From CAYTGR01 sp964437445 (GTDB taxonomy: Bacteria > Chloroflexota > Anaerolineae > B4-G1 > SLSP01), in the NCBI GenBank assembly GCA_964437445.1, contig CAYTGR010000003.1, positions 85,921-149,920 on the forward strand: 64,000 bases of DNA. Direction: 5' to 3'. The notes beneath the pieces were generated by a model that was given only the letters and a program-made list of their open reading frames with translations, was not told the origin of the DNA and did not search any database. Position 1 is the stretch's first letter. Each line of letters starts with the position of its first letter. A program made the position numbers and the translations under genes. Positions 1-7,914 of this stretch are shown here, in pieces.

Positions 1-5
1 TATCC

Positions 6-2255
6 TCAGGCCCGGGTGGGTGGTTCATGTCCGGTCAGTTCCTGATACAGGTGCACATAGTCCTGATTGTTGGGCGGGTTGAGTGCCAGGATGGCCTCAA
101 TGGTTTTAATGGCCGCTTCCTGCTGCCCGGCGTTCAATTGCAGGTCGCCCAGGATATCCAGGTGTTGCAGGGCCTGTTCGCGCCGGCCCAGGTTCAGGTA
201 GAGCTGGCTCAACCGGCCGCGCAACGGGATGTTTTCCGGCTCCTCCTCCACCAGCTCTTCCAGCACCGCGACGGCCTTTTCCGGCCGGCGGGTTTCCAGG
301 TAACGCCGGATCAATTTGTCCAGGGTAGCCATTCCCAACGGGGCGCGACCGACGCGAGGGTAGAGCTTCAGCAATGCTAAATGCGCCCGTTCGTCATCCG
401 GTGCGGTGCGGGTGATTTCTTCGTAATCCTTGATCGCAGCGGTCCAATCCAGCCGTTGTAGATCCAGGTCGGCCCGCCGGTGCAGAATGCGCACCGACCA
501 CTGTTGCTCCGGCGTACCGCGCGGCGCCATCGTCAGGGCTTCGCCGTAGACATCGCGGGATCGTTCTGGTTGGGCCAGCTGGTAGTAGGCATCGGCCAGC
601 TGGAGATACTGGCTCAGGGCATCGTCAATCCGGCCGCGCTGGATCAGGAGCTCTATGACTTTCTGGTGGACGGCGATGTCCAGCGGCGAGAGGGAGAGCA
701 CTTCCTGGTAGGTGGCCAGGGCCTGGGGGATTTCGCCCCGGATCTCATAGGTGTGGGCAATGGTATGAAATTTATCCAGGGCTCCTTCCAGGTTGCCGCT
801 TTCCAGGAAGAAAGAAGCCAACAGGTGGTGCAGGGGGAGATACAACGGCGCTTTGCCAATCGTGTGGAACAGCTCCTCCAGGGCCAGGTAGTACTTTTTG
901 CGGCGCGAATATTCCTGGGCCAGGGCGACCGAGCGGAGGATTTCCTCTGAGCCGGGCAGGCTGATGATTTCCACCAGGCTGAGGACGGTACCGGAGCGAG
1001 CCAGTCCATCCAGGCGCTTGCGGGCACGAATCACCTCTTCTTCCCACCCGCGCTGACTCAGGAAATCCACCAGCGTCTTACCCAATTGCTGCACCCGCTC
1101 TGGCTCGCCGGTGCTGACCAGGCTTTGGGCCAACCCTTCGTAGACGCGGATCAGGTCGTTGGCCTGTTCCCGCTTGACGGTGGTCAGGTCCACAATTTTG
1201 ACCGCTTCCAGGAAATGGGCCAGCGCCTTATCAAAATCCCCTTGGATCTGGTAGCACTCGCCCAGCGCAAACTGGCTGCCGAGCACGTATTCGGGATCGG
1301 CGAGCGACTGCTCAAATTGCACGATGGCTTCGTCAAAGCGCATCCGTTCTTTGTAAAGCAGGCCCAGGTTGAAGTGGATGGAGGGCATGGCCACCCCGGC
1401 CCGGTCCAGCCGCTCGTAGGCCTGGAGGGCGGTTTCCAGATCGCCCTGGGTTTGAGCGTCCACCGCCTTGGTGATCAGCAGGTTGACCTCCTGCTGCGAC
1501 AGGCCGGTGGCCTGGGGTTGTTCTTCAGCAAAGATGGATTCGGCCAGCTCTTCCAGGGCTCGCTGGCGGGTGATCTCGGTCAGGCTGCCCGAATCACGGG
1601 CGCCTTCAAAGACGTCGGTGACAGTGGTTTTGGCCTCATCCGTTTCGGCGGCCGGAGGAGGCAGGGGCCGTCCACTTTGCAGCAGGGCCATGGCCTGCGC
1701 CAGGCGCGGCTCGTGGGGCAGGGTGCGCTGCATCTGGCGACAGAGCTCCACGGCCCATTGGGGATGTTCCGCCTGATAAAGATGGCTCAACCAGAGGGTG
1801 GCCAGGATGGCCTGTTCCATCTCCCCCTTTTCCTGGTAGTGCTTGAGCAACTCGGCCCAGGCTTTGTCGGTGCGGGGGTTGTTGCGGACGGTGGCCTCCA
1901 GGGCGGCGATGGCTTTCGCTGACAGGCCCTGATGGCGATACCGCTCGGCCGCTTGCAGGTACATGGCCGCGGCGTTTTCGCGCTGCCCCTGGCGTTCCAG
2001 AATTTCGCCGAGCCGGTCGTAGGGGCCGGCGTCTTTGGGGCGCAGCTGGATCAACCGCCGGTAGATCGTCTGAGCTTCATCCAGCTCGTTGGCGTTGTAG
2101 AGGGACCAGGCATAACCCAATAACGTGCCGGCGTCGTCGGGGAATTCCTCTAAAGCCCGGCGATAAGCCTGGGTTGCTTCCGGCCAATTTTCTTTCCAAA
2201 CCAGATCGTTGGCCTTTTGGACAGCTTCTTCAAAGCGTGCGCGATTTCCGGCCAC
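6..2255 (-). CDS. Large tetratricopeptide-repeat (TPR) protein
   Basis: A 749-residue protein made almost wholly of helical TPR units, with recurring patterns such as W-x-A-x-x-x-Y and A-x-x-x-Y/F-x-x-A-L (around residues 15-190, 265-350 and 445-740). No signal peptide or membrane segment is visible, so it is probably a cytoplasmic scaffold. TPR arrays bind protein partners; the partner here is unknown. The chosen start is a GTG at 2255 preceded by a G-rich stretch; the stop lies at 6-8, so the gene is complete. It follows argF by about 90 bp on the same strand, across a fold-back repeat. The TPR assignment is secure; the role is not. Confidence 0.85.
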   Translation of the reverse strand: MAGNRARFEEAVQKANDLVWKENWPEATQAYRRALEEFPDDAGTLLGYAWSLYNANELDEAQTIYRRLIQLRPKDAGPYDRLGEILERQGQRENAAAMYLQAAERYRHQGLSAKAIAALEATVRNNPRTDKAWAELLKHYQEKGEMEQAILATLWLSHLYQAEHPQWAVELCRQMQRTLPHEPRLAQAMALLQSGRPLPPPAAETDEAKTTVTDVFEGARDSGSLTEITRQRALEELAESIFAEEQPQATGLSQQEVNLLITKAVDAQTQGDLETALQAYERLDRAGVAMPSIHFNLGLLYKERMRFDEAIVQFEQSLADPEYVLGSQFALGECYQIQGDFDKALAHFLEAVKIVDLTTVKREQANDLIRVYEGLAQSLVSTGEPERVQQLGKTLVDFLSQRGWEEEVIRARKRLDGLARSGTVLSLVEIISLPGSEEILRSVALAQEYSRRKKYYLALEELFHTIGKAPLYLPLHHLLASFFLESGNLEGALDKFHTIAHTYEIRGEIPQALATYQEVLSLSPLDIAVHQKVIELLIQRGRIDDALSQYLQLADAYYQLAQPERSRDVYGEALTMAPRGTPEQQWSVRILHRRADLDLQRLDWTAAIKDYEEITRTAPDDERAHLALLKLYPRVGRAPLGMATLDKLIRRYLETRRPEKAVAVLEELVEEEPENIPLRGRLSQLYLNLGRREQALQHLDILGDLQLNAGQQEAAIKTIEAILALNPPNNQDYVHLYQELTGHEPPTRA

Positions 2256-2266
2256 AACTCACCCCC

Positions 2267-2347
2267 TATTCATGAGGGGATTAGGGAGTAGGGGGTTAGT
2301 AAGTAAACAGAAGGCGCTACTTCTTACCCCCTGCTCCTTATTCCCTG
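2267..2347. repeat. Fold-back of G-rich heptamers between argF and the TPR gene
   Basis: Left arm units gggatta-gggagta-ggggg (about 2277-2300) are mirrored by ttacccc-ctgctcc-ttattccctg (about 2325-2347), giving an imperfect inverted repeat of roughly 25-30 bp. The arms have a 7-bp period like other repeats in this window. It may act as an intercistronic hairpin after argF, but no clear T-tract was seen. Confidence 0.45.
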
Positions 2348-3274
2348 TTATAGTGCGTCCAGCGCCCAGACGATGATCGCCTTCTGGGCGTGCATCCGGT
2401 TCTCGGCCTGATCCCAGAGGGCTGAACGCCGGGGATCGTCGCAGATTTCGTCGGTGATCTCCTCGCCCCGGTGCGCCGGCAGGCAGTGCATGGCGATGGC
2501 ATCTGGCTGCGCGTGGCTGAAGAGTTGGGCGTTGACCTGATAGGGCGGGAAGACCTGCTTGCGTTTTGCCGCCTCTTCTTCCTGGCCCATGGAGGTCCAG
2601 ACATCGGTGTAGATGACATCGGCGCCGGTAACGGCTTCCACCGGGTCATGGGTGGCCAGCAGGCGGGCGCCGCTTGCGGCGGCGAACTGCTGTCCCAGCG
2701 CCCAAACGTCGGGGCGGAGCTCGTACCCGGCCGGCGTGGCGATGGCGAAATCCATCCCCAGCTTGGCAGCGCCGAAGAGCAGGGAGGTCGCCACGTTGTT
2801 GCCGTCGCCCACATAGACCAGCTTGCGGCCCCGTAAATCGCCCTTGTATTCCAGCATCGTCAGGAAGTCGGCCAGCCCCTGGCAGGGGTGGGAGTAGTCG
2901 GAGAGGCCGTTGATGACCGGGACGCTGGACCATTTCGCCAGCTCCACGATATCGGCGTGAGCGAAGACGCGGGCCATCACCACGTGTACGTAGCGGGAGA
3001 TGACGCGCGCCACATCGGCGACGCTCTCGCGTTTGCCCAACTGAATTTCGTTAGGAGAAAGGTAAAGCGCATGGCCGCCTAAGTGCAGCATTGCCATGTC
3101 AAACGAGACCCGCGTGCGCAGGCTGGGCTTTTGGAAGATCATCCCCAACACTTTGCCTTTGAGCAAGGGGGGATTGCCGCCGGCTTTCCATTCCTGCTTC
3201 AGGCGGACGGCCAGATCCAGCAACCCCTGCACTTCGCTGGGAGTCAGATCGGCAATTGAGAGAAAATGCTTCAT
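2348..3274 (-). CDS. argF: Ornithine carbamoyltransferase
   Basis: Catalyses ornithine + carbamoyl phosphate to citrulline in arginine biosynthesis (cytoplasmic, usually a trimer). The 308-residue length is typical. The carbamoyl-phosphate loop reads SLRTR (51-55; STRTR in many homologues), followed by HPCQ (129-132), the nucleotide-like fold segment VGDGNNVA (155-162) and the ornithine-side motif HCLPAHRGEE (263-272). The ATG at 3274 has AGGAGG eight bases upstream, and an extended -10 promoter lies at 3319-3327. No other arg gene is adjacent. Another transcarbamylase specificity is possible but less likely given HPCQ and HCLP. Confidence 0.92.
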   Translation of the reverse strand: MKHFLSIADLTPSEVQGLLDLAVRLKQEWKAGGNPPLLKGKVLGMIFQKPSLRTRVSFDMAMLHLGGHALYLSPNEIQLGKRESVADVARVISRYVHVVMARVFAHADIVELAKWSSVPVINGLSDYSHPCQGLADFLTMLEYKGDLRGRKLVYVGDGNNVATSLLFGAAKLGMDFAIATPAGYELRPDVWALGQQFAAASGARLLATHDPVEAVTGADVIYTDVWTSMGQEEEAAKRKQVFPPYQVNAQLFSHAQPDAIAMHCLPAHRGEEITDEICDDPRRSALWDQAENRMHAQKAIIVWALDAL

Positions 3275-3318
3275 TTGTTCGTTACCTCCTGGTCAAAATG
3301 GGTAGTTTGTAAAACCAA

Positions 3319-3327
3319 GTATACCAC
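3319..3327 (-). promoter_or_regulatory. Extended -10 promoter upstream of argF
   Basis: On the minus strand the sequence reads TGG-TATACT, an extended -10 element about 45 bases before the argF start. No good -35 hexamer was found at the normal spacing. Confidence 0.45.
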
Positions 3328-3400
3328 GAAGCGGCAAGGAAGAAAAAGGCCCGCTCAGGGGTCGCCCTTGATTGGCAGTGTGCGCTGACCGGCGCTCAGG

Positions 3401-3429
3401 TTGACAGAGACTTCAATTGCCCGTACAAT
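3401..3429 (+). promoter_or_regulatory. Sigma-70-type promoter for the PrsW-like/protease operon
   Basis: TTGACA (3401-3406), a 17-bp spacer and TACAAT (3424-3429) nearly match consensus. Transcription would start near 3436 and read into the three-gene set at 3540-6698. Confidence 0.75.
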
Positions 3430-3539
3430 AAAACATAGCATCTTCGCCCTATTCCTCTCTACATCGCCTTTCACGCTGCGCGCTCTGGTTTTGCTGTCGT
3501 GCCAAGGAGTAAATGAATCACAATTCAAGGAGGGAGGAT

Positions 3540-4487
3540 ATGACACAACCTGTTTGCTGCGTCTGTAATGTGCCCCTTGAGGAGCCGGCGAAAACGTTTG
3601 GCGGGCGTACTTTCTGTGACCGGCATTACGCCAAAATTAGCCAGAATCGTAAGGCCATGTGGACGGCGACGCTGGTGCTCATCATCGCGTTGGTACTCTT
3701 CGTCCTGCTGGTTTCCGCACTGGCACCTGGTTTCGCCACGACCTTGACCGGCGGTGGTCTCACGCTCCTGGGGGTGGTCCTGGCCCTGATCCCGGCGGCG
3801 CTGTGGTTGGGGATTTTCTACCTGCAAGATCGCGCCGAACCAGAGCCTAAAGGCTACGTGCTGGGCGTTTTCTTCCTTGGTGCTCTACTGGCGCGTGCCA
3901 TTGGGCAACCGCTGATTGAAGAGGTCTTCCAGGTGAATGAGTGGGCTGGCGATCAGTTCTGGCTGAAACTGGCAGCCGGGATTTTGATTGTGGGGACGAT
4001 CCAGGAGTTCCTCAAATATGCCGCCGTGCGCTATACGCTGTTCCGCAGCGCGGAATTTGATGAACTGGTGGATGGCATTGTGTACGGTGCGGCTGCCGGC
4101 CTGGGCTATGCCACGATGCTCAACATCACCTACGTCACCCAGACGGGGGGCGTGGACCTGGGCATCGGCATGACGCGCATCGCCGTCACGGCCCTGGCCC
4201 AGGCCAGCTTTGGCGGCGTCTCCGGTTACTTCCTGGGCCGGGCGAAATTCGCCGCCATGGGCCCCTGGTGGCTGCCGGGGGGCCTGTCGCTCGCTATTGT
4301 CCTCAATGGCGTGGTGACGGTGGCCTTAGGCGCGATTTCTCGCACAGGCATCCAGGTCACGCCACTCAGGGGGCTACTCCTGGCCGCAGTGGTGGCGGCC
4401 CTCACCTTTGGTGTGCTATTTTCCATCATGCGACGTTCCTGGGCGGGAGACCTGACCCCAACGGCGCAAGCTGAGTCAAGTAGTTGA
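3540..4487 (+). CDS. PrsW-like polytopic membrane protein with an N-terminal zinc-ribbon-like segment
   Basis: About 315 residues with roughly eight hydrophobic segments. Family marks of PrsW intramembrane metalloproteases are FYLQDRAEPEPKG (93-105), QEFLKY (155-160) and FDELVDGIVYG (173-183). Two positions differ from the usual catalytic set: the first Glu of EExxK is Gln (155), and the His expected before the GxxGYFLG helix appears to be Gln221, so activity is uncertain. The N-terminus carries C6-x2-C9 and C26-x2-H29, a possible small zinc site. The start at 3540 is chosen for its AAGGAGGGAGG ribosome site; an in-frame ATG at 3513 also has AAGGAG. It leads an operon with a single-span protein and a secreted protease. 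PrsW members cleave anti-sigma factors; no anti-sigma gene is seen here. Confidence 0.75.
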   Translation: MTQPVCCVCNVPLEEPAKTFGGRTFCDRHYAKISQNRKAMWTATLVLIIALVLFVLLVSALAPGFATTLTGGGLTLLGVVLALIPAALWLGIFYLQDRAEPEPKGYVLGVFFLGALLARAIGQPLIEEVFQVNEWAGDQFWLKLAAGILIVGTIQEFLKYAAVRYTLFRSAEFDELVDGIVYGAAAGLGYATMLNITYVTQTGGVDLGIGMTRIAVTALAQASFGGVSGYFLGRAKFAAMGPWWLPGGLSLAIVLNGVVTVALGAISRTGIQVTPLRGLLLAAVVAALTFGVLFSIMRRSWAGDLTPTAQAESSS

Positions 4488-4521
4488 AGCCAGGTCATTC
4501 AGGATTCAAGGAGATGAGAAC

Positions 4522-5133
4522 ATGAGTACTCAAGCAGCAACACGGGGCCGAAGGTTGGCGCGAGCGGAGGAGCCAGAGTGGCTGGTCTGGGCCTGGGTGG
4601 TTCTTCTGCTGGTAATTGGCCTGGGGATCAAAATGAGCGTGATGGGGCGGCTGACGCGCGCGGAGGAGAGTGGGGTTGTGTTGAGTTATCCGGCCGGCTG
4701 GACCTGGATGGAGACCACCGACTCCACGCAGCTTTTGTACGTGGCTGATCCCTTTGCCTCGGCGGGCTTTCCAACCGGGGTGGAGGTCCGTGAGGTGCCA
4801 CTGAGCACGGTAGGGCGCAATCTGGAGCAATTGAGCGACATCGGCCTGGCCTGGAGCACCTACCATGGACGGGAGCTGCTGGCTTATCGCGCCCTCAGTG
4901 TCACACCCCTGACGGTTAACGATCGTGAGGCGCTGGCGTTGAGGTATGCCTATGTGCCGGCCCCCGGTCAGGGAGCTCAGGGCTCCGGCCTGCCGGTGGT
5001 GGTGCAGGCCCAGGACTTACTGTTCAAGCAGGGTGAGCAACTGCTCGTTGTCACCTTTGCCGCCGAAGCCACACGCTACGCTGAATTGACTGCGACCTGG
5101 CAGGCTATTCAGTCTTCTATCCAGATCCAATAG
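4522..5133 (+). CDS. Membrane-anchored PsbP/DUF1795-like protein
   Basis: 203 residues: a basic N-terminus, one transmembrane helix at about 21-40, then an extracytoplasmic domain beginning with a YPAGWTW motif and alternating beta and helical segments. This pattern resembles PsbP/LpqN-like folds, which start with a YP.gW strand; the match is by eye only. The start ATG has AAGGAGATG ten bases upstream. It sits 34 bp after the PrsW-like gene and 23 bp before the protease gene, so co-transcription is likely. It could be a substrate or partner of either neighbour. Function unknown. Confidence 0.6.
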   Translation: MSTQAATRGRRLARAEEPEWLVWAWVVLLLVIGLGIKMSVMGRLTRAEESGVVLSYPAGWTWMETTDSTQLLYVADPFASAGFPTGVEVREVPLSTVGRNLEQLSDIGLAWSTYHGRELLAYRALSVTPLTVNDREALALRYAYVPAPGQGAQGSGLPVVVQAQDLLFKQGEQLLVVTFAAEATRYAELTATWQAIQSSIQIQ

Positions 5134-5156
5134 TCAGATCCAGTATAGGGGGTACC

Positions 5157-6698
5157 ATGAAGACCCACGTGAAATTTTTCCTCTTGGCGGTGGTTTTAGT
5201 GGCCCTGGTCGGTAGCCTGATTTACTATCAACCGGCGGGGGCGTTGGGAAAGGACGAATTGCAGCGCGGCTTGCGGGCGGCCGTCAAACTGGGCATCCTG
5301 GGGCCGGACGATGAGGTCATTGGCACCTGTTCCGGCACCATTTTGACCAACACCGGTTTCATCCTGACCAATTTCCATTGTGTCGGGCAAACCGATCTCT
5401 ATGGCCCGGATGAGGATTTCGGCCTCTCGCACGGCGAGCTGTGGAATCCACAGGGCTTGTTGATTGTCGCCCTGAACAACAACCCGCGCAAGGAGCCGGT
5501 TCCTGCTTACATTGCCCAAGTGGTCGCCGGTAACCCTGACCAGGATGTCGCCGTGATTAAGATTGTGGCCGATATGGATGGCTCCACTGACCTGCCGGAG
5601 CAGCTGCCCATCGTGCCGGCCATTTTAGCCGATTCCGACACGGTGGAGATCGGCGACGAAGTCACCATCATCGGCTTCCCCGGCGTTGGTGGCGATACGG
5701 TCACGCTCACCGAAGGGCAAATTGCTGGTTTTCAGGACGATGATGATGATGATCTGACCGACTGGTTCAAGACCGATGCCCTGGTCAATCACGGGAACAG
5801 CGGAGGGTCGGCAGTCAACGCTGCAGGTGAGATGATCGGCATTCCCTCAGCAGTGCTCTTTGAGGGGCAAACCGGCGACCAGATGCGTTTCATCAAGCCG
5901 CTGAACCAGGCCGCTCCGATCATTCTGCGCGCGCTCAAGGCGGGCAGCGCGGAAGGCGGAGTCGGTAGCGGGGGACAATCAGGGGGTACCCGGCCCCAGA
6001 TCCCCAAGGGGCAGAATTTTGGCACGCTGAGTTTTGGCACCGGTTGGGGGAACAAAGGGATCACCGGCGTGGCGACCCAGTTCAAAAGCGGGGTGGAGCT
6101 GATCTATGCTGCACTGCCCTATCAAGAGATGCGCGATGGCACGGCCTGGGGCTACATGTGGCAGTACGAGGGGCAGGACGCGGCGGGCGACACCAAACTC
6201 AAGTGGGAGTTTGGCAAAGAAGGGGTGTTGGACCTTTCCGTTTCTGGTGAGGAAGGCTTGCCCGACGGGCAGTACAATTTGCAGGTCTACCTCAAGGGCA
6301 AACTGGTCCAGGAAGGGCAATTTGTCATCGGCAACCCCAATCCCCAGGACACGCCGGGTAAGGTCGTGCCGCAAAGCCAGGGGGTCTTTGTCGGCGGCAC
6401 TATCGTGGATTACGACACCGGTAAGCCCATAGAAGGGGCGGTTATCGCTTTTTTGATCCCTGGCAAGACGGTCAAAGATTTTGACGCCAAGAATGACACC
6501 AGCTTGATCTACTCCTTTGGGACGACGGATGCCGATGGGGCTTATGTCGCCGAGGTGCCGTTGGAACGCGGTAAGACCTACGCGGTCATCGTGGGCAAGA
6601 AAGGGTATCAACGCCTGGCGTCCGACAAAGGGCTCACCGTGGCCAAAGATGACCCGGATTTCTTGGAGCTCAAGCCCATCGCGCTGCAAAAGAAATAA
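5157..6698 (+). CDS. Secreted/anchored S1-family (trypsin/HtrA-like) serine protease with C-terminal Ig-like domain
   Basis: 513 residues. An N-terminal signal or anchor (5-29) is followed by a chymotrypsin-fold protease with the triad His74 (TNFHCVG), Asp130 (DVAVIKI) and Ser215 (GNSGGS). A run of Asp at 194-199 precedes the active-site Ser. There is no PDZ domain. A Gly/Ser/Thr linker (about 264-280) leads to a beta-rich region, and the last ~110 residues (GTIVDYDTGKPIEGAVI onward) resemble carboxypeptidase-regulatory-like or peptidase-associated beta-sandwich domains. It is the last gene of the PrsW-like operon and is followed by a repeat array and a perfect hairpin. Probably acts outside the cytoplasmic membrane in protein quality control or processing. 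Confidence 0.85.
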   Translation: MKTHVKFFLLAVVLVALVGSLIYYQPAGALGKDELQRGLRAAVKLGILGPDDEVIGTCSGTILTNTGFILTNFHCVGQTDLYGPDEDFGLSHGELWNPQGLLIVALNNNPRKEPVPAYIAQVVAGNPDQDVAVIKIVADMDGSTDLPEQLPIVPAILADSDTVEIGDEVTIIGFPGVGGDTVTLTEGQIAGFQDDDDDDLTDWFKTDALVNHGNSGGSAVNAAGEMIGIPSAVLFEGQTGDQMRFIKPLNQAAPIILRALKAGSAEGGVGSGGQSGGTRPQIPKGQNFGTLSFGTGWGNKGITGVATQFKSGVELIYAALPYQEMRDGTAWGYMWQYEGQDAAGDTKLKWEFGKEGVLDLSVSGEEGLPDGQYNLQVYLKGKLVQEGQFVIGNPNPQDTPGKVVPQSQGVFVGGTIVDYDTGKPIEGAVIAFLIPGKTVKDFDAKNDTSLIYSFGTTDADGAYVAEVPLERGKTYAVIVGKKGYQRLASDKGLTVAKDDPDFLELKPIALQKK

Positions 6699-6721
6699 CG
6701 TGGCGGTTGGCCGATAGATGA

Positions 6722-6798
6722 GACGTGAGACGTGAAACGTGAGACGTGAAACGTGAGGCGTGAAACGTGAAGCGTGAGACGTGAAGCGTGAAACGTAA
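6722..6798. repeat. Heptanucleotide tandem repeat, (RRCGTGA)11
   Basis: Eleven consecutive 7-bp units of the form gacgtga, aacgtga, ggcgtga or agcgtga run from 6722 to 6798 with no break in phase. The same family, on the opposite strand, fills 41664-41725. Confidence 0.9.
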
Positions 6799-6828
6799 GG
6801 CTGGGCGCTCTTGGCCTTACGTTTCACG
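6787..6828. terminator. Perfect 15-bp hairpin formed by the last repeat units
   Basis: 6787-6801 (cgtgaaacgtaaggc) pairs perfectly with 6814-6828 around a 12-nt loop. It lies between the protease stop and the next start on the same strand. No long T-tract follows, so it may be an RNA-stabilising or attenuating hairpin rather than a full terminator. Confidence 0.5.
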
Positions 6829-6847
6829 TTACTTAGAACAGGAGGCT

Positions 6848-7882
6848 ATGAACGATTCCCGGCCCCGCCATCTTACCCTTTGGTTGACTGACCGTGGTGT
6901 GTGGCACCAGCAGGCGGCGTTGGCGGCCGCGCCCCCTGAACTGGAAGTGGTGATCCGCCGCCACCCGGCACCGGCTGAACTGCTGACGTTGTTGCCGCAG
7001 GTGGAATTTCTCCTCAGCGAGCGAACCGGCGTGATTGACGCGGCGCTGATCCAGGCCGCCCCGCGCCTGCAGCTCATCCAGCGCCTGGGTTCCCTCACCT
7101 ACGATATTGACCTGGACGCGGCGCGCGCCGCCGGGATCCCGGTCTGCGCCACACCGGTGCCGGGCTGCGTTTTGGTCGCCGAGCATCTGCTCCTCCAGCT
7201 GCTGGCGCTCGCCAAACGGCTACGTGAGGTGGAGGCGATTGCGCTGGCGGCCGGTGAGTGGGGCCTCAGTCGCCGCACCGATGAGGATACGTTTGCCTAC
7301 AACTGGTCCAACCGGCAGGGGATCACCGGCCTGGCGGGCAAGACGTTGGGCATCCTCGGCTTTGGGGAGATCGGCGCGGAGCTGGCCCGGCGGCTGCGCC
7401 CGTTTGGCCCGGCGGCCATCCTCTACCACAAGCGCCGGCGCTTGCCGGCTGCGGCCGAAACGGCGCTGGGGATCACCTACGCGACGCCGGAGACGCTGGC
7501 GGCGGAAAGCGATGGGCTGGTGGTGTTCCTGCCCTACGCGCCGGAAAACGACCTGGCGCTCAACGCGACGTTCCTGGCCCGCCTGAAGCCGACGGCCTGG
7601 CTGGTCAGCTGCGGCAGCGGCAGCGTGATTGACGAAGCGGCGTTGGCCGCCGCGCTCCGGGCCGGGCGGCTGGCCGGTGCCGCCTTAGATACGTTTGAGT
7701 GGGAGCCGCTGCGGCCGGATAATCCACTCTTGTCGCTGGCCCGTGATCCCTATGCCAACGTTTTGTTGACGCCGCATACGGCCGCCGGTTCACCCGATGT
7801 CACCGGAGCCACGCGCGGGGAGGATTACGCTAATCTGCTGCGGTGGTTGCGCGGAGAACCGCTGCGCGATCGGGTCGTCTGA
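6848..7882 (+). CDS. D-2-hydroxyacid dehydrogenase-family protein, catalytic Arg absent
   Basis: 344 residues with the NAD-binding Rossmann motif GILGFGEIG (168-176) inside a typical two-domain D-2-hydroxyacid dehydrogenase layout. Of the catalytic set, Glu284 (LDTFEWEPL) and His310 (TPHTAAGS) are present, but the segment that normally reads NTARGxxVDE is SCGSGSVIDE, putting Ser257 where the substrate-binding Arg should be. Substrate binding may therefore differ from glycerate, lactate or phosphoglycerate dehydrogenases. The start at 6848 is chosen for AGGAGG just upstream; a longer reading frame begins inside the repeat and is rejected. No neighbour suggests a substrate. Confidence 0.8.
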   Translation: MNDSRPRHLTLWLTDRGVWHQQAALAAAPPELEVVIRRHPAPAELLTLLPQVEFLLSERTGVIDAALIQAAPRLQLIQRLGSLTYDIDLDAARAAGIPVCATPVPGCVLVAEHLLLQLLALAKRLREVEAIALAAGEWGLSRRTDEDTFAYNWSNRQGITGLAGKTLGILGFGEIGAELARRLRPFGPAAILYHKRRRLPAAAETALGITYATPETLAAESDGLVVFLPYAPENDLALNATFLARLKPTAWLVSCGSGSVIDEAALAAALRAGRLAGAALDTFEWEPLRPDNPLLSLARDPYANVLLTPHTAAGSPDVTGATRGEDYANLLRWLRGEPLRDRVV

Positions 7883-7914
7883 GAAGTCGCGCCTGATCGT
7901 GGCTCCGCACCGGC

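Noticed and set aside
1086..1922. 278-codon plus-strand frame inside the TPR gene
   Set aside because: Antisense shadow; the minus strand has clear TPR periodicity.
5979..6827. 282-codon open frame on the minus strand
   Set aside because: Antisense to the serine protease gene; its N-terminus (SRFTSHASRFT...) is translated heptamer repeat.
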